DNA of 64,000 nt from Fen-1245 sp963835535. GTDB taxonomy: Bacteria > Gemmatimonadota > Gemmatimonadetes > Gemmatimonadales > JACORV01. The stretch lies in contig CAWIFL010000005.1 of the NCBI GenBank assembly GCA_963835535.1, positions 744,001-808,000 on the forward strand, read 5' to 3'. Numbering within the stretch: position 1 is the stretch's first letter; each line of letters starts with the position of its first letter. A model generated the notes under the pieces. The model ran no database searches and had not been told where the DNA came from. It saw nothing but the letters and a program-made list of their open reading frames with translations. Shown piece after piece: positions 28,377-35,168 of the stretch. The position numbers and the translations under genes are program-made.

Positions 28377-29670
28377 GCGGACCACTGAGAAAGTCCACCG
28401 CCAGGTTGGCCATCGCCCGCATCCCGACCGGCAGCGCGCCTTCGTCCGCATAGAACAGGGGCGAGTGGTTCCGGGGTGCCGTGGCGGGGTTGCTGTCGGC
28501 GGGCGTTATGCCCAGGAAGTAGAACATGCCCGGGACCTTCTGCTGGTAGAGCGCGAAGTCCTCGGACGGCGTCCACTGCGGCGCGGTGACGAGATTGCCG
28601 GGGCCGGCGACGCGCGCCAGCGTCGGCGCCATCCGCTCCGTCAGGGCCGGGTCGTTGTACACGCCGGGCGCGCCCCGCTCGACCTCCACCGTCGCCGTCC
28701 CGCCGGCGCTCTGCGCGATCCCCTCGGCCGTGCGCCGGATCCGCATCGCCATCTCGGCGCGCACCCCGTCGTCGAAGGTGCGCACCGTCCCCAGCAGGAC
28801 CACGCTGTCCGGGATGATGTTGTAGCGGTTGCCGCCCTGGATCATCCCCACGGTGAGGATGGCCGGGCCCGGCGTCATGTCCACCTGCCGGCTCGGGATC
28901 GTCTGGAGCGCCAGCACGATCTGGGACGCGATCACGATCGGGTCCACGCCGCCCCACGGAATGGCGCCGTGCGTCTGGCGGCCGTGCACCACGATGCGGA
29001 GCACGTCGGAGGCCGACATGACGGCGCCGGCGCGGTAGAGGATCGTGCCGACGCGCGCCGGAATGACGTGCAGGCCGAACACGGCCTGGGGCGCCGGATT
29101 CGCCAGCGCCCCGTCCGCGATCATCGCCTGGGCGCCGGACGGCTCGCCGGGCATCCCCTCCTCGTTCGGCTGGAACAGGAAGACGACGGTGCCGTGCAGC
29201 CGGTCCTTGAGGCCGGCCAGCACGTTCGCCACCCCCAGCAGCATCGCCGTGTGCATGTCGTGGCCGCAGGCGTGCATCACGCCCACCTCCTGCCCGTTGT
29301 ACGCGGCGTGCGCCGTGGACTTGAACGGCAGGTCCACCTGCTCGGTGACGGGAAGCGCGTCCATGTCGGCCCTGAGCGCGACCACCGGCCCCGGGAGAGC
29401 GCCCCGCAGGACGCCCACGACGCCGGTGCGGCCGACGCCGGTCCGCACCTCGAGGCCGAGCCGCGTCAGCTCCGCGGCGACGAGGGCCGACGTCCGCGTC
29501 TCCTGGAAGCCGAGCTCGGGGTGCTGGTGGATGTCGCGCCGCCATTCCACCACCCGCGGCAGGACGGCCGCGACTCCGGCATCGATCTCTGACGCCAGCG
29601 ACTGTCCCATCAGTGGAGACACCAGGACTGCGCTCAACACCATGGTCGCGAACGGCGTCGTGATCCTCAC
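28348..29670 (-). CDS. M20D-family amidohydrolase/carboxypeptidase, secreted
   Basis: This 440-residue metallohydrolase of the hippurate hydrolase/IAA-amino acid hydrolase group starts with a signal peptide (TMVLSAVLVSPLMGQS). Metal ligands are visible in MHACGHDMHTAMLLG, FQPNEEG and FGLHVIP. The dimerisation-domain region has TVGMIQGGNRYNIIPDSV. It likely cleaves N-acyl amino acids or dipeptides in the periplasm. The GTG at 29670 is preferred over an ATG 16 codons upstream: GAGGAG lies 8 bp before it and the signal peptide then begins correctly. It is the first of several secreted peptidases in this region. Confidence 0.9.
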   Translation of the reverse strand: MRITTPFATMVLSAVLVSPLMGQSLASEIDAGVAAVLPRVVEWRRDIHQHPELGFQETRTSALVAAELTRLGLEVRTGVGRTGVVGVLRGALPGPVVALRADMDALPVTEQVDLPFKSTAHAAYNGQEVGVMHACGHDMHTAMLLGVANVLAGLKDRLHGTVVFLFQPNEEGMPGEPSGAQAMIADGALANPAPQAVFGLHVIPARVGTILYRAGAVMSASDVLRIVVHGRQTHGAIPWGGVDPIVIASQIVLALQTIPSRQVDMTPGPAILTVGMIQGGNRYNIIPDSVVLLGTVRTFDDGVRAEMAMRIRRTAEGIAQSAGGTATVEVERGAPGVYNDPALTERMAPTLARVAGPGNLVTAPQWTPSEDFALYQQKVPGMFYFLGITPADSNPATAPRNHSPLFYADEGALPVGMRAMANLAVDFLSGPPIRRLRPAP

Positions 29671-29704
29671 GGCTCGCTCCTCAAGTCTGAAGACTCTCTC
29701 TCCC

Positions 29705-29720
29705 TTGCCGTCTGGCAACT
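29705..29720 (-). repeat. Dispersed repeat family 1, copy A (core)
   Basis: The core TTGCCGTCTGGCAACT lies just downstream of the S9 peptidase stop. On the minus strand it sits about 40 bp after the CAG-TAG end of that gene, like copies C and D relative to their genes. Confidence 0.6.
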
Positions 29721-29748
29721 GCTCTGCATGCTGCCTCCTCGCAACCGC

Positions 29749-31830
29749 CTACTGTCTCAGGCCCAGCTCGTGCGCCAGGAACGTCATCATCATGGTGGTG
29801 TTGTCCATCGCCTGCGCGAACGAGGCCGCCGCATGACCCTGGTCGAGCCGCGTCCGCAGCAGCACCGGCCGCCCGGAGCCCGTCGCGCTCTGCAGCGCCG
29901 CCGCGAACTCCCGCGACTGCCACGGCGCGACCAGCGGATCGTTGGCCCCCGTCTCCAGGAGCACCGCCGGGTACCGCTCCCCCGCTTTCACGTGGTACAG
30001 CGCCGAGTACGCATACTGCGCGGCGAAGTCCGCCGAGTCGTCGGCCGTGCCATACTCGGGGATGTTGTACTGCCCGTTGGGGATCTCCTTGTGCCGCGTC
30101 ATGTCGTAGATCCCGACGAACGCGGCCACCGCGCGGAACGAGCCGGGGTGCTGCGTCAGGACGCTCCCCATCAGCAGCCCGCCATTGCTCCGGCCCATGA
30201 TGCCGAGCCGCGGGCGGTTCGTCCATTTCGCCCGGACCAGCGCCCGGGACGCCGCGTAGAGGTCGTCGAACACCTTCTGCTTCCGCCGCAGCATGCCCTG
30301 GCTGTGCCACGTCTCACCGAACTCGTCGCCGCCCCGGATGTTGGCGTATGCCAGCACGCCGCCATGCTCGAGCCACGCGAGCCAGGGGCCGAGGAACGTC
30401 GGCGTCACCGGCAGGTCGAATCCGCCGTAGCTCGTGAGGACGGCGGGCGCGCTCCCGTCCTTGGGCGTGCCGTCGAGCGAGAGCACGGTCACCGGGATCC
30501 GCGTGCTGTCTTTCGAGGTGGCCTCGATCCTGGCGACGGCGACCTTCGAATAGTCGCCCGCCGGCTGCACCTCGAACACGGTGGCGGCCGCGCCGGTCCG
30601 CGCGTCGTAGCGCACCCAGCGCTCGGGGATGGTCCACCCCGCGTATGCGATCAGCGCCTCCGGCGATGCCGCGGACGAAGCGATCGTGCCGATCGCGATG
30701 CCGGCGGGGAGGTTCACCGCCCGCACCAGCTTCCCGTCCGCGCCGTACTGCGCGAGTCCCTGATCCATCCCCCAGATCCACTGGACCAGGAAGCCCCCCG
30801 CGATCGGAGCGACCCCGTGCATCGCCCGGTCGCCTTGTGGCAGAACGGGTGTGGTGTCGCCCGCGGGGCCGATCGCCAGCAGGCGTCCCCGGGGCGTCCC
30901 GCCGGCCGTGGCGATGGCGAAGAGCCGGCCGCCCACGAACTCCGCGCCCCGGATGCCCAGGGTCGTGTCGGCGGCCCGCCGCCACCCGCGCGGCGTCCGC
31001 AGGTAGATCTCCGACGGCCCGGCGTCGCCGACGTTCGCGACCACCGCGGCCTCGCGCCCGTCCTCGCTGGCCAGGAGACGGTATTCGGCGATCCGCGAGT
31101 AGCCGATCCCGAAGGCCGGGGGATCGGCTTCCGGATTCGTGCCCAGGGTGTGGTGGTAGAGCGCGAGGTCGAAGAACTCGCCCGCGACGGGGTAGCGCGT
31201 GTAGATGAAGCCGCGCTCATCGGAGTCCCAGAGCACGTCCGACGACGAGACCCCTCCGCCGGCGTACGCGATCGTGTCGGCGGGCGCGGTTCGTCCTCCC
31301 GAGAGCGCCACCAGGTGGAAAGTGACGACCGGCTTCCCGTCCACGTCCGTGCCGTACACCACGTAGCGCCCGCGCGGCGAAGGCCAGTATCCGGTGATGG
31401 CCGTGCCGGCGCTCAGGCGGTTTGGGTCCACCAGCACCCGCGCGCTCCCGCTCGGCCACCCCTGCGCGACCAGCACCGCCTGCGGCTCCGGGGGCGTCTC
31501 GCGCAGGTAGAAGAGCGTGCCCGCCACGAGCCTGGGCGACGTCCGCGCCGGCGATGTCGCGAGGAGCTGCCGCACGCGAGCGCCGATCCACGTCCCTTCG
31601 GGGAAGGCCGCAACCACCGTGTCGGCGTACCGATTCTGCGCCTCGATCCAGCCCCGGACCTCGGGGGCGGCGGCGGAGTCGAGCCAACGCCAGGGGTCCG
31701 CGATCCGCACGCCGTGCCAGGTCGTCTCGAAGCTCGTCTTCCGCGTCGTCGGCGGGGCCGGCACGCCGCGCTCCCGCGGCGAACAGGCGGCCAGGAGGAT
31801 GCAGGGGACGATCAGGAGTTCACGTTTCAT
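29749..31830 (-). CDS. Prolyl oligopeptidase family (S9A) serine peptidase, lipoprotein
   Basis: This 693-residue enzyme has a lipoprotein signal (LLAAC, Cys16), a propeller domain, and a C-terminal alpha/beta-hydrolase domain. The catalytic triad is visible at family spacing: Ser548 (GRSNGG), Asp631 (ANDPLV) and His666 (QGHAAA). ETTWHGVRIADPWRWLD at the N-terminus is typical of prolyl oligopeptidases. It should cleave proline-containing oligopeptides while anchored in the envelope. ATG 31830 has GGAGGAA upstream. It is divergent from the M14 peptidase gene; the shared intergenic space contains a dispersed repeat (copy B). Confidence 0.92.
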   Translation of the reverse strand: MKRELLIVPCILLAACSPRERGVPAPPTTRKTSFETTWHGVRIADPWRWLDSAAAPEVRGWIEAQNRYADTVVAAFPEGTWIGARVRQLLATSPARTSPRLVAGTLFYLRETPPEPQAVLVAQGWPSGSARVLVDPNRLSAGTAITGYWPSPRGRYVVYGTDVDGKPVVTFHLVALSGGRTAPADTIAYAGGGVSSSDVLWDSDERGFIYTRYPVAGEFFDLALYHHTLGTNPEADPPAFGIGYSRIAEYRLLASEDGREAAVVANVGDAGPSEIYLRTPRGWRRAADTTLGIRGAEFVGGRLFAIATAGGTPRGRLLAIGPAGDTTPVLPQGDRAMHGVAPIAGGFLVQWIWGMDQGLAQYGADGKLVRAVNLPAGIAIGTIASSAASPEALIAYAGWTIPERWVRYDARTGAAATVFEVQPAGDYSKVAVARIEATSKDSTRIPVTVLSLDGTPKDGSAPAVLTSYGGFDLPVTPTFLGPWLAWLEHGGVLAYANIRGGDEFGETWHSQGMLRRKQKVFDDLYAASRALVRAKWTNRPRLGIMGRSNGGLLMGSVLTQHPGSFRAVAAFVGIYDMTRHKEIPNGQYNIPEYGTADDSADFAAQYAYSALYHVKAGERYPAVLLETGANDPLVAPWQSREFAAALQSATGSGRPVLLRTRLDQGHAAASFAQAMDNTTMMMTFLAHELGLRQ

Positions 31831-31872
31831 GCGCACGTTCCTCCAGCCTTGCAGTCTGCCGTCTTCGGTCTC

Positions 31873-31904
31873 GGTAACCACTGGCAACTTGCCGTCTGGC
31901 AACT
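31873..31904 (-). repeat. Dispersed repeat family 1, copy B
   Basis: This 32-bp element is the reverse complement of copy D (34467-34498) with only two mismatches, so the two form a long inverted pair 2.6 kb apart. It lies between the divergent S9 and M14 peptidase genes. Confidence 0.7.
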
Positions 31905-31961
31905 GCACTGTCTCCGCATTCCGTGTAGATTGGCTTGCCTTCGAACCGATCCAGGATGCCC

Positions 31962-33629
31962 ATGATGCCTCTCGCGCGCAATGCGCTGCTCCTTCTGTTC
32001 CTGGCGAGTCGGGTGGTGGCTGCCCAGACGTGGCCCACGACCGTCGCCGAGCGCACCAACTTCGACTCAACCTCCTCGACCGCGCAGGTCGGCCTCTTCC
32101 TGGACAGCCTCCAGCTCGCGGGCGCGCCGATCTCGGTCTCCTCGATGGGGCGCACGGCCCTGGGCAGGCCGCTCTACCTCGTCATCGCCTCCGACCCCGC
32201 GGTGACGTCGCCCGCCGAGGCCGCCGCGTCGGAGAAGCTGGTCGTCTATCTCCAGGGGAACATCCACGCGGGAGAAGTCGAGGGGAAGGAAGCGCTCCAG
32301 ATCCTGTTGCGCGAGCTGGCCGGGCCGCGGCGCGACCTGCTGCAGAAGCTGGTGGTCCTCGTCGCGCCGGACTACAACGCGGACGGCAACGACGACTTCG
32401 GGCCGGTGGCGCAGCACCGCGGCGAGCAGAATGGGCCGCCGATGGTCGGCGACCGCCCCGACGCGCTCAACCTCGACCTCAACCGCGATTACTTCAAGGC
32501 GGAGGCGCCCGAGACGCGCGCCTCGCTCCAGCGCGTCTACACGACCTGGGATCCCGCGCTGATGGTGGATCTGCACACCACCGACGGGACGCGGCACGGC
32601 TACCTGCTCACCTACGCGCCGCCCTTGGATCCGGTCGGGCCGCGCGGCCCGACGCTGTTCGTGCAGGACCAGATGCTGCCCGCGATCCGCCGGACGCTGC
32701 AGGACCGCTATCGCGAGCCGATCTACGACTACGGCAACGTCGAGGACCCGGCCGATCCGAAGAGCTGGGACACCTACGCGCCGCTGGGGTGGTACGGCAC
32801 CAACTACGTGGGCCTCCGCGGCCGGATGGCGATCCTCTCCGAGGCTTACTCGCACGCCGACTTCCGGACCCGCGTCCAGGTGACGCACGACTTCCTGGTC
32901 GAGATCCTGAACTACGCGGCCGCGCACGCGGACGAGATCCGCCGCATCGAGCGCGAAGCCGACCGGCAGACGACGCTCGAGGGCACGGGTGCCGCGCCGC
33001 GGCCGAGCCTCGCGGTGCAGTACCGGATGGCCTCGCGCGGCGTCGAGCCGGTCGTCCTCGAGGTGCTGCGTCCGACCGGCGACACCTCCGCCCGCGGCCG
33101 GCCGCGGGCGGAGCCGACGGGCCAGTACCGCACGGTCCGCATCCCCGCCAACGTCCTCTTCGTGGACTCGGTGAGCCGGCCGCTGCCCGCCGGCTACTTC
33201 CTCCCCGCCGGCGCCGTCGCCGTCGCGTCGCTGCTCCGGCTGCACGGCATCCAGGTCGAGCGGCTCGAGGCGCCGTGGACCGACACGGTCGAGACCGTGG
33301 CGGCGAGCCAGATCACCTGGTCGCCGCGCGAGTTCCAGGGGCACCAGCTCGTCCAGGTCACGGCGACGTACGTGAACGCCGCGCGCACGCTTCCCGCCGG
33401 CTCGTTCTTCGTCACGACCGCCCAGCCCTTGGGCCGCCTGGTCTTCGCGCTCCTCGAGCCCGAGGGGTGGGGGCTCGTGCGGTGGGGCCTGCTCGATCGC
33501 CTGCTCGGCTCGGAGGGCGGGACGTACTCGGGGCTGGTCTACGGATCCGGGAACGTGCGCGAGCTGCCCGTGTCACGGGCCATCCGGCCGCCCCGGGTAC
33601 CCACGCGGTCGCTCAGCGGAGTGCAGTAG
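31962..33629 (+). CDS. M14 zinc carboxypeptidase, secreted
   Basis: This protein of about 555 residues has a signal peptide (ARNALLLLFLASRVVAAQ). The M14 zinc site is HAGEVEGKEA (His-x-x-Glu) with a third ligand in MVDLHTTDG. The usual NxDGND-like loop is present as DYNADGNDDF, and LNLDLNRDYFK is also typical of the family. The C-terminal 200 residues form an additional beta-rich domain. It probably trims peptides in the periplasm. Start choice between ATGs at 31956, 31962 and 31965 is uncertain; AGGA at 31953-31956 best fits the latter two. Confidence 0.88.
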   Translation: MMPLARNALLLLFLASRVVAAQTWPTTVAERTNFDSTSSTAQVGLFLDSLQLAGAPISVSSMGRTALGRPLYLVIASDPAVTSPAEAAASEKLVVYLQGNIHAGEVEGKEALQILLRELAGPRRDLLQKLVVLVAPDYNADGNDDFGPVAQHRGEQNGPPMVGDRPDALNLDLNRDYFKAEAPETRASLQRVYTTWDPALMVDLHTTDGTRHGYLLTYAPPLDPVGPRGPTLFVQDQMLPAIRRTLQDRYREPIYDYGNVEDPADPKSWDTYAPLGWYGTNYVGLRGRMAILSEAYSHADFRTRVQVTHDFLVEILNYAAAHADEIRRIEREADRQTTLEGTGAAPRPSLAVQYRMASRGVEPVVLEVLRPTGDTSARGRPRAEPTGQYRTVRIPANVLFVDSVSRPLPAGYFLPAGAVAVASLLRLHGIQVERLEAPWTDTVETVAASQITWSPREFQGHQLVQVTATYVNAARTLPAGSFFVTTAQPLGRLVFALLEPEGWGLVRWGLLDRLLGSEGGTYSGLVYGSGNVRELPVSRAIRPPRVPTRSLSGVQ

Positions 33630-33649
33630 GAGGCGGCAGAGTTCAGGGC

Positions 33650-33673
33650 GGTTGCCAGACGCCAAGTTGGCAG
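33650..33673 (+). repeat. Dispersed repeat family 1, copy C
   Basis: GTTGCCAGACGCCAAGTTGG resembles copies B and D. It begins about 20 bp after the CAG-TAG stop of the M14 gene, and the same GGCGGCAG tract precedes it as precedes copy D. Confidence 0.55.
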
Positions 33674-33736
33674 GGGTTCTCCGGAAACTTTCCGCCCCCT
33701 TCGGCGTCTAATAAGAACCTTGAACCTGACGGAGCC

Positions 33737-34438
33737 ATGAAGCGGCATACCTTCGTTCTCTCTCTCATTCCCCTGATCGCGATGGCGTGTTCCCATCCCA
33801 CCCGCGAGATGGACGTCTCCGGCGCTCCGGCGCCGCAAGCCACCCCCGCGGGCGTCAGCTTCGCCGGCACCTGGGTCTACAACCCCGACGACAGCGACCA
33901 GCCCGGCCGCTACGCGATGCAGGGGGGCGGGGGCGGGGGCGGGGGCGGGGGCTACGGCGGCCGTGGCGGCTTCGGCGGCGGGGGCCGCGGCGGCTTCGGG
34001 GGCGGCGGGCGCGGCGGCTTCGGGGGCGGCGGCGGCGGCGGCGGCGGCGGCCGCGGCGGAGAGGGCGCGCAGTCCGGCGGCGAGGACCGCGACACCGCGG
34101 ACAGCCTGCTCCGCCAGCCGGCGGGCCGCCTGGTGATCGCGCAGTCCGACAGTAGCCTCTCCATCAGCCCGCGCGATGCCCTGACCTACACCCTCTTCTT
34201 CGACGGCCGCGACGTCATGCTGACGGATTCCACCGGCCGCAGCCAGAGCCTGAACGGGCGCTGGCACGGCAAGCAGTTCGAGGTGCGCCGCACGCTCCGC
34301 AACGGCGCCGAGCTGACCGAGAGCTACGAGCTGAAGAGCAAGGGGCGGCGGCTGGTGATCCACGTCAAGATCAAGCGTCCGACCAGCGACACGGCCCTGC
34401 CCGAATTCCAGCGGGTGTACGACCGCTACGGACAGTAG
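33737..34438 (+). CDS. Putative lipoprotein with glycine-rich low-complexity segment
   Basis: This 233-residue protein has a lipoprotein signal (PLIAMAC, Cys18). A short ordered region (SFAGTWVYNPDDSDQPGRY) precedes about 45 residues of nearly pure Gly with Arg and Phe (GGFGGGGRGGFGGGG type). A conserved-looking C-terminal domain follows (SISPRDALTYTLFFDGRDV, then GKQFEVRRTLRNGAELTESYEL). The C-terminal part resembles small extracytoplasmic lipocalin-like domains in Gemmatimonadota lipoproteins, but no function can be assigned. The Gly tract is encoded by GGC/GGG repeats prone to slippage. Confidence 0.7.
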   Translation: MKRHTFVLSLIPLIAMACSHPTREMDVSGAPAPQATPAGVSFAGTWVYNPDDSDQPGRYAMQGGGGGGGGGGYGGRGGFGGGGRGGFGGGGRGGFGGGGGGGGGGRGGEGAQSGGEDRDTADSLLRQPAGRLVIAQSDSSLSISPRDALTYTLFFDGRDVMLTDSTGRSQSLNGRWHGKQFEVRRTLRNGAELTESYELKSKGRRLVIHVKIKRPTSDTALPEFQRVYDRYGQ

Positions 34439-34466
34439 ATAGGCGGCAGTCGCGAGGAATCGGAGT

Positions 34467-34498
34467 AGTTGCCGGACGGCAAGTTGCCGGTGGTTACC
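34467..34498 (+). repeat. Dispersed repeat family 1, copy D
   Basis: This 32-bp element matches copy B in inverted orientation at 30 of 32 positions. It lies about 30 bp after the CAG-TAG stop of the glycine-rich lipoprotein gene. Confidence 0.7.
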
Positions 34499-34529
34499 AG
34501 CTGAGAGATGTCGGATGGTCAGACATGGC

Positions 34530-34566
34530 AAAGGCCCCGCCACGAAACCCCAGCGGGGCCTTTCCG
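34530..34566 (+). terminator. Strong intrinsic terminator
   Basis: A perfect 11-bp stem (34530-34540 with 34553-34563) ends in TTT. It lies between the lipoprotein gene and the gene fragment at 34598 and probably ends the M14/lipoprotein transcript. Confidence 0.7.
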
Positions 34567-34597
34567 ACGACGCTCACTTCCGCCGCTTGGAACCGGC

Positions 34598-34729
34598 GCG
34601 CTCGACTGGCTCGAGCAGGCGTTCGCCGAGCGCCGCGGCCGGCCCTGTTATCTTCAGGTGAACCCGCTGATGGATCCGCGGCGCGGCGATCCGCGCTTTC
34701 AGGCGCTGCTCGAGCGGATGCGCCTGTGA
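34598..34729 (+). pseudogene. C-terminal remnant of a TPR / TolB-type regulatory protein
   Basis: The frame reads LDWLEQAFAERRGRPCYLQV, then NPLMDPRRGDPRFQALLERM and a stop. This closely follows the standard C-terminus of large TPR-containing serine/threonine kinases and TolB-like proteins (WLExAYxER...DPRFxxLLxRM). Nothing upstream encodes the rest of such a protein: a terminator and a repeat lie directly before it. It is therefore a leftover of a deleted gene. The 316-bp gap 34439-34754 holds only this, repeat D and the terminator. Confidence 0.6.
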
Positions 34730-34754
34730 CGACTTCTCGACGAGGAGGCTCGGT

Positions 34755-35123
34755 GTGCGTCTCTCCGGTGTGAAGAGCGTTGTCCTGGTCGCCCTGGGCG
34801 CCGCCTGCAGTCTCTCGGGGACCGAATACGGCTCGGGCAGCGGCCTCGACACGCCGCCTGCCAACGGCGTGTACATGCAGGACCTGACCTTCAATCCGAA
34901 CAACCTCACCGTGGCCGTCGGCACGACGGTGACCTGGACGAACAAGGACGTCTACACCCACACCGTGATCTACAGCTCCGGCCCCGACTCCGCGTTCAGC
35001 GACACGGTCGTCGTCGGCGCGAGCTTCCAGCACACCTTCAAAACGGCGGGGACGTACCAGTATTACTGCGGCATCCACGGCACGCCGACGACGGGGATGC
35101 ACGCCACGGTCGTGGCGCAGTGA
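34755..35123 (+). CDS. Plastocyanin-like blue copper lipoprotein
   Basis: This 122-residue protein has a lipoprotein signal (LGAAC, Cys18) and one cupredoxin domain. Type I copper ligands are all present: His69 (VYTHTV), Cys105, His108 and Met115 (CGIHGTPTTGM). The fold signature LTFNPNNLTVAVGTTVTWTN is typical of plastocyanin/amicyanin. It is probably a periplasmic electron carrier. The GTG start at 34755 has CGAGGAGG upstream. No obvious redox partner gene is adjacent; a terminator shared with the convergent kinase gene follows. Confidence 0.9.
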   Translation: MRLSGVKSVVLVALGAACSLSGTEYGSGSGLDTPPANGVYMQDLTFNPNNLTVAVGTTVTWTNKDVYTHTVIYSSGPDSAFSDTVVVGASFQHTFKTAGTYQYYCGIHGTPTTGMHATVVAQ

Positions 35124-35133
35124 GGAGTGAGAG

Positions 35134-35168
35134 GTGAGAGGTGAGACTCACCCCTCACCTCTCACTTT
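35134..35168 (+). terminator. Terminator between convergent copper-protein and hybrid-kinase genes
   Basis: A perfect 12-bp stem (35134-35145 with 35154-35165) made of GAGAGGTGAG-type repeats is followed by TTT. The right arm includes the stop codon of the minus-strand kinase gene. Confidence 0.65.

Noticed and set aside
33930..34060. The GGCGGC tract as a structural RNA or repeat element.
   Set aside because: It is in-frame Gly codons within a lipoprotein gene, flanked by conserved coding sequence.
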